From positions 10,278,949 to 10,342,948 of the forward strand of contig CM064430.1 in the NCBI GenBank assembly GCA_032690845.1: DNA of 64,000 nucleotides. Reading direction: 5' to 3'. The notes beneath the pieces are model-generated. The model saw only the letters and a list, made by a program, of their open reading frames with translations, searched no databases and had not been told where the DNA came from. Source of the DNA: Eleusine coracana subsp. coracana (lineage: Eukaryota; Streptophyta; Magnoliopsida; Poales; Poaceae). The position numbers were made by a program, and so were the translations under genes. Below, one piece after another: positions 32,600-44,619 of the stretch. Position 1 is the stretch's first letter. Every line of letters begins with the position of its first letter.

Positions 32600-33540
32600 G
32601 CACATGGGTAGAAGGTGATGCATTGTGGGATTATATCTATGCTCAATATCAGATTTTATTACAGTCCCAACGGGTGACTCCAATGATGAATGAGTCCCTC
32701 TGCTCAAAGTATACAAAGGAGGAGGTCAAAAGAGCATTAGATGGTATTAGCAATTTGAAGGCTCTAGGCCCTGATGGTATGCTAGCTCTGGTTTCCAAAA
32801 TGGAAGTACTTGCTGCGCTCAGTGGGGGTAATATCCCAGAAGGATGGAATGATACTACAGTTGTGCTTATTCCCAAGATACAATACTCGGAGAAGCTAAA
32901 GGAGTTATGACCTATTAGCCTGTGTAATGTCTTATACAAAATCATCTCTAAGGTATTGAGCAACAAGCTAAAGGTCTTCCTAAATGATATAATTTTTCCC
33001 AACCAAAGTGACTTTGTTCTAGGACGCCTTATCTCCGACAATGTCCTGGTGGCATATGAGATGACACATTATTTGCAGAATAGAAGGAGAGGACCACATG
33101 GTAATCTAGCCCTAAAACTAGATATGACAAAGGCGTATGACATGGTTGAATGGGATTTTTTTTGGGGGGGGGGGGGGGGGCTATGCTTGCCAAGCTGGGA
33201 TTTAGTTCTGAACTTCTGACCCTGTTTATGAAATGTGTCAGGTCAATATCATATCGAATCATGGTCAATCGATCGGTAACCGAAGTTATTACTCCTCAAC
33301 AGGGTTTGAGACAAGGCGATCCGTTATCACCCTATATCTTCCTAATTTGTGTTCAGGAGTTCTCTTCTCTACTACATCATGTCGAAGAAACAAATATGAT
33401 TAAGGGGATAAACATTTGCTAGGGAGCACCTAGTGTGTCACATATGCTTTTTGTGGATGACTATTTGATCCTAATGAAGGCAACAACAGAGAATGCTTCT
33501 TGCTTACACGAAATCTTAAGTCTCTATGAACAGAGCTCGC
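32600..33540 (+). pseudogene. LINE reverse transcriptase
   Basis: Blocks in order: LKALGPDGM, TTVVLIPKIQ, PISLCNVLYKIISKVLSNKL, QSDFVLGRLISDNVLVAYEM, ALKLDMTKAYDMVEWDFF (motif A), QQGLRQGDPLSPYIFLICVQ (motif B) and HMLFVDDYLILMK (motif C, both Asp kept). A run of 8 T and 17 G at 33156-33180 replaces a few codons just after motif A and shifts the frame. Stops occur near 32908 and 33421. Confidence 0.87.
33156..33180. repeat. T8-G17 homopolymer run inside the LINE RT
   Basis: Eight T followed by 17 G sit where relatives have a short coding stretch between motif A and the following helix. Homopolymer expansion or a sequencing/assembly error are both possible. Confidence 0.8.
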
Positions 33541-34184
33541 TTAAAAAATAAACAAGGAAAAATTGGCCCTGTTGTTTAGCAAAAATACAAGGAGTAATGA
33601 TAGAGAGTCGGTTAAGCAAGTCCTGGAGATACAAACTGAAACAGTGAATGAAATATCTAGGTCTTCTAGTTTATATCGGCAGATCAAGGAAGGAGGCCTT
33701 TGGTTACTGAAAGGATCAAATCTGGAACCAGATCCAGGGATGGAAAGAAAAGCTGCTCTCAAAGACCGGAAAAGAAATACTCATCAAGGTTGTGGCTTAG
33801 GCAATTCCCACCTTTGCGATGTCTTGTTTTGATCTTACCAAAACTTTGTGTGATGAGATCATCACGATGATTTGCCGGTATTGGTGGACTCAACAGGGCA
33901 GGGACAAGATGCACTGGGTCTTTTGGGAGAATATGCTTCAACCAAAAGAGAACGGAGGCTTTTTTGACAATGATAGCTAAGCATCTGGCATTTACTTTAG
34001 AACCTAGACTATGCGCGTGCATCTTATAAGCTAAATACTACCTGAATAATAGCATTTTGGATGCAAGTGCGGGGTCTAGAGCTTCATATACATGGCACAG
34101 TTTAATCAATGGGCTAACATTGTTAAAAAAGGCATGATTTGGTAGGTGGGAGATGGAGGAAATATCCAGATTTGGGAAGATCCA

Positions 34185-34634
34185 TGGCTGCCTAAGGGCT
34201 CTACCCGCTTAGTCAATTCTTTTCAAGGGCCATGTGACACTCCAGCCCATTAGCAGCCTATAGTAGTAGTAGTTTCGGCCCAAGAGATGGGCTTAGTCAA
34301 TTCACTTCACTTGGCTGCCTAAGGGCTCTACCCGCTTAGTCAATTCTTTCCAAGGGCCATGTGACACCCCAGCCCGTTAGCAGCCTGTAGTAGTAGTAGT
34401 TTCGGCCCAAGAGAGCGGGTGACTCCAAGTGAAGTTGTGGGTTTAGTCCCACATTGAAAGTTTAGGTGGGTGAGGGTCAGCATATAACCCTTGTTTTTCC
34501 AACCATAGCACCTCCGGGTTAACCCTTTTACATGAAGCGAGGACGAAAGCATAAGAGGGGTGCTATGTATGAATGTGCATGCCCGCCCCACAGGTGGGCT
34601 AGGGTGGTAAGCGAACTTTGGACGCGGGACATTA
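34185..34634. mobile_element. Probable solo LTR in the LINE with a ~103-bp tandem duplication
   Basis: LINE sequence (GSTRLVNSFQG) breaks off and resumes as RIVLLTRVRDLVDPATSIW after 34634. Between them is TGTGACACCCCAGCCC (34359) to GGACATTACA (34634), an LTR-like unit of ~275 bp with an ATATAACCC phrase. A 103-bp block at 34185-34287, made of LINE plus LTR start, is repeated at 34312-34414. The duplication therefore happened after insertion. No clean target duplication. Confidence 0.55.
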
Positions 34635-34817
34635 CAGGATAGTTCTGCTTACACGGGTAAGGGATTTGGTTGACCCTGCTACTTCTATTTGGGGTGAGGA
34701 GCTTGTGCAATTGGCCTTCCACCACGAGGAAATGTATGCTAGTTTGGGTGAATAGAGAAGACTGCATTGCATGACACTTTGATCCCCGTGTCAAATCGGC
34801 TTACAAAGTCAGTATAA

Positions 34818-35108
34818 ATGATGCATCAACTGATCATGGGCCGAGCTCATGCGCTACTGTACATTATCCAACAATGGGGACAGTTCCCTTGGAAAAAGAT
34901 CTGGGATTGGCAAATTGAAAACAAGGTGAAGCATTTAGCATGGGGATTAGCTCACAATAGCCTACCACTTAAGAGGAGGATTTTGAGCAGGGGCATGGAG
35001 CTAGATACCCTCTGTCCTATGTGTGCAAGATTGGACGAGGATGCTGGTCACCTTCTTTTCAAATGTAAGTATGCAAAGTCAGTGTGGCGAGATGGGGTTG
35101 GAGGATAA
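34818..35108 (+). pseudogene. LINE zf-RVT domain
   Basis: FPWKKIWDWQIENKVKHLAW, SLPLKRRILSRGM and CPMCARLDEDAGHLLFKCKY form the zinc-binding region that follows RT in plant L1 elements (CPxC...H-LF-C). All three Cys and the His are present. After 35108 the sequence continues to the CACTA insertion at 35271. Confidence 0.87.
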
Positions 35109-37129
35109 GATAGAGGCTCTTGCATCTCAAAATACAGCTATGGAGATGTTTCAGGCAGTTTGGCAATGAGACCAAAAAATATAGATCCAAATAATCAGTA
35201 CATTGTGGGATCTATGGACAATGCGAAATGATATGAATGCAGGCGAGGGAAAAAATCTCCAAGCCATACTCACTACCACAAAAATGACTTATAGTGGCGG
35301 TACAAAAAATCACATAATGACGGATTAAAAGAAACCCTCCCCTGCAATGGGCAAACGATTTTTAGCGGTGGTTGACAATATGAAGTGCAGCTAAAAATCA
35401 ATTTTTAGTTGCGGTTCACATTGTCAATCTCAGCTAAAAATTAAGTCCGCCACGTCAGTAATCCGCTCTTCTCTTCCTCCACCAATCGTTGCGCAGCATG
35501 CAGATTGTGATTCTCCCCTCCCCCTCTCTCTTTCTGCTGAACCGAGGGCTTAGCTGCCCCCCCCCCCTCTCTCTAATCACTCTCATTTTTTTTATACTCT
35601 CCTCCCTTCCATCTCACGGGTAGAGCAGAGCCCAGACGGCGGCGGCGCGGCTACGACGGCATGGGAGCTCGGGCGGTGGTGGCACGGGAGCTCGGGCGGA
35701 GACGGCACAACTATAACGGCTAGGGAGCCCGCCTAGAGGGTCTATGCACTGGGGCCGCGACGGTGGCAGGCTCACTTACTCGGGCGGCGGTGGCGAGCTC
35801 GCGCACTCGGGCAGCGACGGCTGGCTCACGCACTCGAGTGGCAGCGGCCTCGCATCTAGAGGCGGGCATGCAGCGGTGGGCCTAAGTCTAGATCTGGGCG
35901 GCCACGGTATGCTTGCACACTCGGGCGGCGTTGGCGGGCTCGCGCACGCGGGTAGCAGCGAGCCTGAGGCGTGGATCTGGATCTGGCATGTGCCTTTGCG
36001 GGCCAACGAATTCTTTTTTTTTTTCAGATACATGGGTAGCGGCGGGTGAAGATGTCACCCGCCGTAACTTAATATCTCTATAGATACGGTTTATTTGGTC
36101 CAAAGGAACTTCGCCGCTATACACCTTTTTTTAGCTGTGTTTCACTACCACAAAAATGGTCTATAGCGGCAGTACAGACAATCACATAGTGACAGATTAA
36201 AAGAAACCTGCCACTATAGTGAGCAAATGATTTTTAGCTATGGTTGATATTGTGAACCGCAACTAAAAAATGATGTCCACTATAGCGGCCTGTTTGGCCC
36301 AGCTAGCACAAGTAAAAGCACCTGATTGCAAACCCTATCTCTCCACTTCTTCCCTCTCCTGGCCGCTGCTTCTTCCCGTCCCTCTCCCAGCCACCGATGC
36401 CACCTCCCTCTCCTATCGACTCCCTCCCTCTTCTCTCGACATGCAGGCAGAGGTGCCTCCATCTCTCTCCTCTCCTCTCTAGCGCCCTCCCCGACGGCCT
36501 CCCTCCCTCGGGTAAGCTCGGATCGAGGGCCTACACCGTTCGCTCCAGCGGCGGTGGCGATGGTGCTCCTGCTGCTTCCGGGAGCTTGTAGCTGGTGGTA
36601 CCTAACTTGCGCACGCTTGTCTCCGCCAGCCTTCTTTTCGGTGCTTGTCCTCCCGCTCCGATGCTCTGTCTGGATCCACCGGTTGCACGCAGGAGTAGCC
36701 GCGTCACCGCCTGACGGATGCTGCTGCGGGTGGCCAGCCGGGGATGAGTGGGATGGCTGGAGTCAGCGCCGGCAGCGGGGTGCTCCCCGATGGCCTCCCC
36801 CGGTGTCGCGCTTCCCCAGGGCACATTGATCTGGGCAGCGGCGGCGACCATGAGGCGCGGATCCGGGCGACCGTGACGGCCACGCGTGCGCGGGCGACGA
36901 CGGCGGTACCGCGTGCGCGGGTGACGGTGGTGCGGATCTGGATCTGGCGGCCCCTCAGGCATGGATCTGGGCCTTGCGGGCCCATGGGCTCTTTTTTTGG
37001 GGGGTTTTAGAGTAGCGGCGGATGAAGTTGTCACCTGCCGCTACTAATATCTCTATTGTTGTTTGTTTCCTCTTCGGGATGTCCGCCGCTATAGCTGTTC
37101 TTTATTTGTAGTGTAGCGGCGGCGTGCCC

Positions 37130-40100
37130 TGTAACGGAACCGCCTTACCACGGAGATGGCTCTGTTACAGGATCTTCTCGGGTGGCGACACGTGATGTGA
37201 CGCCCAATAGTACAACACATGACAGAGAATATAATTACAACAAGAACATAGATAGAGTACAGAGTTTTACATAATTCCGAATTTAAAGTTTACAAACCAG
37301 AGTTTTTAGAAAATACGGAAGCGAAATAGTCTACATAATAGATAGCTCGACAGAATAAGTAAGATACATTCGTCCTCTCATGACGATTCACACAGTATAT
37401 TCGGCTTTGTAGGTGTTTGCCCAAACACCGTATCGGCAATCAACATGCTGCTCCTCCTCGTTGTCGGTGCAAGGCTCCCATTCTATGTTCTAGCAGTCGG
37501 GGCGCTGGCCTTCCTAGTGAAATCTCCCACCACAGTGGCAGTCTTCACCCTGATCATCTGAAAACCACATAGAACGTCACCCTGAGTAACTAGTTTACTC
37601 AGCAAGACTGACCCGTCAAGGTGGCCAACTACAGCCGGCCCTAGACATGCACAGGCTAAAGGTAGGGTTTATGTTACCAAAAGCCAGGGTAAGAGTAAAT
37701 CCCTAGTTTTCAATTTTTAGCATCAAGTTACGTTAATAGGCGAAATAGTAAATTTAGTTTGCACTATGACTACAATAATCAGGGTTGTAATAAAATTCCC
37801 ATGCCGCCATCCGTAGGTGGATTCTTCCCTCCTCTCAGCCCCAGTTCCACCAAAGAAGGGAGAAGGCTATCTTCCGACCATGCAGTAGCCATAGCTATGT
37901 TAGTTTACAGGACCCATAACTCCAGCATGTAAATAGTATGTTCAAACTTGACCTCATAGGACCGGACAAGAGGCATAGCCTTAGGTGACTCGGACACGGC
38001 TACCTCCTTGAAGATAAATTGTCCTTCCCTTTTCACCTAGTTGCCTGTCTGATCTTCATTTGTTATCGCATCCAACTTTCCTTCAATCAATATCATTTCC
38101 CGGTGATAATATTTCCTGATCTACGAGCGGTCTCCATACCAGTCGATGAATAATCGTCCCTAGTTAAGCGGAGCAACTACCGTCATACGGCTATTATCAA
38201 GTGAAGGGAACCTACTGCAATACTGGGTTTCTAAACAACTCCTATAAACTTAATGCACAGGCAAGACTACAATATAATAACTAGTGATAAGATAAAAAGA
38301 GTTAAAACTTGGTGGGATGCACCGGGTCTTGCCTTGGTCCTGTTCCTGGTTAGTGGGGTCACCACCAGGTTCTTCTGGCTCTTGCTCTATATCAGCCTCC
38401 ACGTGGTTCACTTCGTCATCTATATGATGTGAATGATGATGAATATGAGAAAAGGTTTATGGCACTATTAAAATAAGACTTATTGTTATAATGTGCATTC
38501 TGAGTCGATCTATTAGGTGAATGCGAGGAGTTTGAGACGACTGATCTGTGCTAGGAGGGGCTGTGGTGGCGACGCCGAGAGCTCACCGAGCTTGCAACAA
38601 TGGTGATGGTGATGGGTTTTTCGGATGGCTTGTGTGAGAGCGAAAGAGAGGGACGGGGAGGGAAATGAGTGTGAGGAGCAAAACCGGGTGCGGGACTCCG
38701 GTTTTCGCATCCGGATTCCGACCAGGAGGGGGCAGCGGCTCGTCAGCGGCCACGCGGCGGCTTGGCGTCGACAGCCCGGGCCCGCGCGGGAAGTGGAAGA
38801 GAGGCTGGTGGCTAACATGTGGGACCCGCTTCTCTTTTCTTTTTTGTTGGTTTTCAAAACAGCACCCATTTCATATTTTTATATATTTAACAATATTGAT
38901 CCGCACCCGTTTTCAAAATAAGACTTATTGTTATAATGTGCATTCTGAGTCGATCTATTAGGTGAATGTGAGCTGGAGATATAGGATGGGTTTAATTGGT
39001 GAATTTTCTTCATGGACTCTAGTGATTTAATACAGTAATTTTGTATAAAAAGTACGACATGTGTGCGTGTTTTTAGGATCAAAATAGTCGTGTAAGGTAC
39101 ATGACTAGTGGGCACTGATCAAATAATATCTTCAATGTGTTAGGCATGTGATTATGTACTAACAGGTAGATAGGAGATAAAATGCTAAAGTACAATACAA
39201 AGTAATTAGGAATATTGATGCTCTAAGCCAACTAAATAATTTTGCATGGTTCTAAAAATCAATTGAACATGGGTGATTTACTACAATTAGAATATGCCAA
39301 GTGTGAATTTTGGACCAAGTTTTAGTGACATGTACTGAGCCAATAATTTTCAATAATTATTTTAGAGAAAATATCATATAATTAGTTATGACAAATATAC
39401 ATAGAATTATCACATATCCCTTTACAGGATGATTAGACATAGATAAATATAGTTGGGAACCAAGTTTCAAAAATTAACTAGTTTTCTAAATTTATTTATA
39501 ATTTTTTTAGTGTTTTCTTTATTTATTTTAGATTAGATAAAATTATTAACAAGCATTGAGACTTAGCATTTCTGGAACGTACTACATGACCAGAGGAGCC
39601 CAATGAATTTTATGTTGCCTCAAAACTTCTATTAATTATTTAGTTATTGATTTTACAATGTTTAATCAATTTATAATAATTTTTTAAACAAAACAGAGAT
39701 GTTAAATGCGTCTGGACCAATTAGAAATGGGCCGCAAAGAGCTCACACCATCCTGGCCGCACTAGATCTTGGCCAGACCAGCACAGGCACGAGCAACAGC
39801 TCGGCCATGGCGGCCAGGCACCCCGGAGAGCAGCAGCGCTCCCAAGAACAGGGCCAAAAGGCCACCTAAAATTCCAAATAAAATACCTCCGCGAACTTTA
39901 CCTTGACGCGCATCCAACTGAGGTGTTCCTCAGGGCTGGAGGTGATGGAAGCATGGCTGGCGGCGAGCTCAACGGACCTTCGGGGAGAGCTTCGGTTTTC
40001 GAATTATTACGGCTTGCTCTGTGCGATTCGAGGAACGCTATTTGGTAGAGTAGAGGAGGAGGGCAATGCGAGGAGTTTGAGACGACTGATCTGTGCTAGG

Positions 40101-40832
40101 AGGGGCTGTGGTGGCGACGCCGAGAGCTCACCGAGCTTGCAACAATGGTGATGGTGATGGGTTTTTCGGATGGCTTGTGTGAGAGCGAAAGAGAGGGACG
40201 GGGAGGGAAATGAGCGTGAGGAGCAAAACCGGGTGCGGGACTCCGGTTTTGGCATCCGGATTCCGACCAGGAGGGGGCAGCGGCTCGTCGGCGGCCACGC
40301 GGCGGCTTGGCGCCGGCAGCCCGGCCCCGCGCGGGAAGTGGAAGAGAGGCTGGTGGCTGACATGTGGGACCTGCTTCTCTTTTCTTTTTCGTTGGTTTGC
40401 AAAACAGCATTCATTTCATATTTTTATATATTTAACAATATTGATCCTATAACAAATATAAAAATATGAGAGTGTTCAGAAAGATGTGCTTGAACTTATA
40501 AAAATAATAAACCTCGGTGTTTGCAATTCAAATTTAAATGAGAAATTTTTAAAGAGGGGCAGTTTTTGACCTTTATGGCATTTATTTGCGGCACTAAATA
40601 ATGAAAACAAATCTGAGAAATTCCACAAAATTGTTATTGGTCATGTCTTTCAACATATATTTTTCGTGAGGGTATATTCTATTATAAATTTAGGACTTGT
40701 AGTTCAAATGTGGTGTAAATTTGGTCGAATTTGACTCAAATTTGATCAACTGCTGTTCAAATAGGTTCTTTGCAGCGATGAGAGTCCTAATATATTGTGC
40801 TAGGAAAAATTTATGATACCCGAGATTTTACA
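37130..40832 (-). repeat. 3' LTR of the non-autonomous element, with internal duplication
   Basis: 3703 bp versus 2415 bp for the 5' LTR. Segment A (ending GTGAATG) and segment B (CGAGGAGTTTGAG... to ...AACAATATTGATC) occur as A-B (38461-38895), then again as A (38911-38968), a 1.1-kb segment X (38969-40068) and B (40069-40450). A ~260-bp stretch found in the 5' LTR (about 45280-45550) is missing here. Confidence 0.82.
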
Positions 40833-40849
40833 GCCCTTCCCCTTAAAGA

Positions 40850-41305
40850 AATCTCGTCCCGAGATTTAAGGAGGGGAAAAAGTTTAGTTCGTTTTAGGAA
40901 CCTTGGATAATGGCTTCGTCAAAATTCTTCTAATTTCCAAGTGAATTCCTCCATTATATGGTTACTTCATTGCACCTTGAAGAATTTGAGTGTTTTTCTA
41001 CGTCTGACCTATTCCATTTTGTTGAGTACCTTTAGCGGATGTCCGACATAGGTTAGGTCGGGTGGCAATGGTTTCGTATTTTCCAAGATTACGTCTGTGA
41101 GTGGCTTTAGTCATTGATTGAGTAGCAACATATGGAACGTGTTGTGCACTCCAGCGGGTTCTACTAATAGTTGGAGCTGATAAGCCATGGGTCCATGTCT
41201 TATAGTGATCAGGTATGGGCAAGTGTAGTGCAGTGCTAGCTCTCTTCTAGTCCTAATTCTTTGTATCCCTTTGGTGGGTGACATGAAGGTATATGATACT
41301 GTCGA
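40850..41305 (-). pseudogene. Chromovirus pol C-terminus remnant
   Basis: Minus strand from about 41305: SPTKGIQRI, LALHYTCPYLITIRHGPMAY, LVEPAGVHNTFHMLLLNQ, LPPDLTYVGHPLKVLNKME, then KTLKFFKVQ-stop-SNHIMEEFTWKLEEF. This is the integrase tail and chromodomain of a gypsy chromovirus. It ends in the same CTCGGGACGAGAT phrase before the purine tract that ends pol in the other two chromoviruses here. Stops replace Trp and Ser codons. Confidence 0.75.
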
Positions 41306-42560
41306 CCTTAACCTCGCACGGATGATGTCTTTTGTTCACATAACTCTTTTGTCTCAACTTTGTTGTTCGGAAAGTCCTAAAGTCTAGAAGGTAGTGGGAA
41401 AAAAATGGATCTGGACATGGTTGAAAAGTTTAACATAGCAACAGATAATACGATTAGAAACTTGGACCGCGATCAAACCTAGTGATGAAGGGCCATAATC
41501 TGGACAACAACAAATCGATGAGTTAAGGCGGCAAAGATAGAGGTGGAAAAGGATTTTGAAAATTGCTTGAGGCCAATAAGTTATTCCAAGAGAATCACAA
41601 CTTGGTGCTCTACAGGGCCAAACAAACAAGGAAATCAACCTTATAGACAATTTATTGTAGTATGGCATGAGATCAATAGTTTAGGAAGGTTCAAATCCAA
41701 TGGGCACTCAATTAAAATATGTCATCAAGGTGTTGGGTCATTTGGTTGCTCCTCAATGGCAACGGTGATTATGGAGTAGCCAACAAAATTTTTGGATTGG
41801 CAACAGGGTTAATTGAATATCACATCTTGCTCAACATGATTAGTTATTCATGCAATCTGACCTCTAATGAATATCTGAATACACCTTAATGATAACCCGA
41901 ATGTTATGGTGCAATTCATGTACATGACATGCTTGCGTCATGCTATGGACATGAATGATGATGCATACACAATGATGCAAATGCATAATGACATGTTGCA
42001 TATGGATAATGTGTGATGGTGCATATATCTTGATGCATACATGATGAGTTATCATGGTGCATATATAAAATGTTCATGTCATGATGCATATGATTATATG
42101 GTGCATATATGAATGATTGCAATATGATGCACATGATATGGTCCATACATGATGCTTCATGCATGTTCATGGCACACATGGAAAATGGTGCAATGCGAAT
42201 TTGCAATGTTGCAATGCACATAATGTTACTTATGCACAGTATAGGACTACATTAATGGATAGATTCATGCTTTCAAATTATCATTTGGTTGAGCAAGAAT
42301 ATAGTAATACGTGAAGAGACATTGTAGGCAAAACTTTATTCAAGTGGAGGATCATCAAGATTTTGATGGCGAGAGAAATTATAGTGATATTGAAGAGAAC
42401 ACACAACAAAAACAAGGAAGTTTCAAAAGGGTTCAATGTGCTCCTCGAATAGAGAAGCGCAGTTCAGTAAGGATAACAAATTATAACAAGGATGGTTAAT
42501 TATCCAAGTGGTTCAAATATGGAAATTCATACTTGTCCGAAAATTTCAGAACGCGTTCAG
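41306..42560. other. Internal non-coding region with ATGATGCATA-rich repeats
   Basis: No coding domain. From about 41930 to 42215 variants of ATGATGCATA recur irregularly, giving His/Met-rich frames that are only a composition effect. Confidence 0.6.
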
Positions 42561-43890
42561 GTTCTGTCCTATCGGTACAGCAGCCACTAAAACAGCAAAA
42601 AGTCCAACTTAAGTGCATAACCAGTGGAACCAATGAATACCAAACTTGCAGAAAATTTTAATATCTTTCCAACAAGTATTTATACATCCTCATCCAATAA
42701 TTATTTCAGGAGATATGAATTTTCTAAGTTGCAGTTCAAAATCTGAAAATCCGCTATGGACAACATTAAGTTTGGTCTGAAAAGGGGTCTGAACTCCGGA
42801 CTTCGATGCAGCTACCAACACAAATAATTTACCAGGCTCATAAGCGGTTGTAGTATCTTTCCAACGTATATTTACACGCCTAGAAACAGTAAGGAGAACT
42901 CAAGATACTGAATTTATACAACCGGTCGATTTCTGAACTGTTTTTTCTGGACAGAACCATATTACTCTGAAAAATGACTCATAATCCTACCTTCCCTGCC
43001 CCAAACCAGAAACCTTATACTACCAAAGTTGTAGCACTTTTCACAACCTTTCCATCGAGTATTTACTCAACTCCATCTCACAAAGGGTTCAGGAGATGGG
43101 AATTTTCCTAAGTGAACTGTCAGTTTCTGAAATTCTGCTTCTGACTAAATCTATTGCCCTACTAATAGGTAACACGAGAACGTAAACTGGTCCTAATGTG
43201 GACAAAACCAGTTATTTGGGCTCATACTAAAGTTGTAGAGTACTTTCTCACCTTTCCAACGCACCTTTACACACCCTCATCGGATAAACGGTTTAGAAGC
43301 TACGAATTTTCTAAGTCACAGGTCAGAATCTGAAAATCCGACATGGCAGCGCTATGTTCGATCTGAAAAAGGGCCTGAAATCTAGTCTTCTGTTCATTTA
43401 AAATTAGAATCAAATAATCATACTTATGGATAATTTCAGCACCTTTCTAACGCATACTTGCACATCTGTAACACATTTTTAGAACTCAAGATATAGAATT
43501 TATAAATTGCTACTACTCTGCTGAACTGTTTCAGTGGACAGAATGCTGTTGCTCTGAAAATGGGCTCATGAATCCATCTTACAGGCTTTAAAAAGGAATG
43601 GCTAGACTAAAAAAGTTTTATAACTTTTCACCATCTTTCCATAAAGTGCACATACAGCCCCATAGATGGTATGAGCAAAGAGTTATGAATTTTACAAGAT
43701 AGGTAATAATCTGAATTCCAGATTGACACCAAATTGATGTGCTGACTCGGACAGACCCAAAATGTCATTATCCAGATAATTTTTAAGCATAACTTCTTGC
43801 TAGATGTATAGAGAGTTTGTTAATGATTTCATCAAGTATTTATTTGCTTGATTTTGACTTTCAAGTAAGGAGATATAGATTTTTGGCGTG
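42560..43890. repeat. Seven-unit degenerate tandem array, ~191-bp period
   Basis: A block with CTTTCCAACG-GTATTTACACATCC, then GAGATATGAATTTTCTAAGT, then a GTCTGAAAT phrase recurs. The CTTTCC anchor (or its variant) stands at 42665, 42857, 43048, 43252, 43443, 43635 and 43826, giving spacings of 192, 191, 204, 191, 192 and 191. Units are diverged, so the array is old. It is not coding, since the period is not a multiple of three and all frames have stops. Confidence 0.78.
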
Positions 43891-44140
43891 AACAACATGT
43901 TTGCTAAAATTTCAGGTTTCCACAATAACTTAATGACTTATGTTTCAACATTTACATGTATACATATGCTTTCCGGTCTACACGTCCTCACAAAATAAAA
44001 TATGACCACAAATAGGACCATATGTATAGTCGATGGCAGACGATCTCTCAAGTTAGTCGTATACTACATGTTTCTTACGAGAATCGTGGTTAGCGTACCT
44101 ACAGAAAAATTTCATCCAACCATCCATATTTTAGGTAGTT

Positions 44141-44184
<44 letters not shown>
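44141..44184. repeat. (GATA)11 microsatellite
   Basis: 44 bp of perfect GATA repeats in the internal region of the non-autonomous element. Confidence 0.95.
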
Positions 44185-44187
<3 letters not shown>

Positions 44188-44604
44188 TTTTGACATGAAT
44201 TTAAATACACCTCGTATTATTCCATACGGGTTGCACCCAAGGTAGGTCACTTTTTGGAGAAAAGTGACCACGGTCTACATCACGTGACGAGACGTTCACC
44301 ATGACGTCGATGACCTGAATGATCCTATATGGACTCCCTTTCAATCCACTTTGATAGGGACACCTCGTAACAATCCGGTGACCGGAGAGTACGAGCATTT
44401 TGCAACTTACCTTCTTACCTGAGCGTAGGTGCGTTGTTATGGAATAGTAAGTTTTGCAGTAATATAAATCTAGATCTATGTTGCAGTCAAAAGTTAGCTT
44501 GCCACCTGTTCATAACTATTATAGACCTTAATGGGCATGTCCTCACACGATCATAACGGGATTTTCGAAAATATATCTTTAAATGTTGTACTATTCCCGA
44601 GATA

Positions 44605-44616
44605 GCTCTGGTACCA
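44605..44616 (-). other. Primer-binding site of the non-autonomous element
   Basis: On the minus strand TGGTACCAGAGC, three bases after the 5' LTR. It differs by one base from the initiator-Met-type TGGTATCAGAGC. Confidence 0.8.
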
Positions 44617-44619
44617 CGC

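Noticed and set aside
35744..37034. GC-rich frames in the CACTA elements, some over 160 codons
   Set aside because: Low-complexity and open on both strands. Repeated subterminal CACTA motifs account for them. No CACTA transposase domain.
37113..37129. TTTGTAGTG at 37105-37113 as the right end of CACTA-2
   Set aside because: The following bases (TAG) do not match TTT on the left, whereas the end at 47095 is followed by TTT and the LTR element in between has its own duplication.
38513..38961. Repeated frames starting MACVRAKERDGEGNE or MGAVLKTNKKEKRS, also near 40170 and 46372
   Set aside because: They are copies of LTR segment B of the non-autonomous element and occur because that segment is duplicated. 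No protein family is recognisable.
41864..42221. His/Met-rich frames on the minus strand
   Set aside because: Generated by irregular ATGATGCATA repeats. Not a protein signature.
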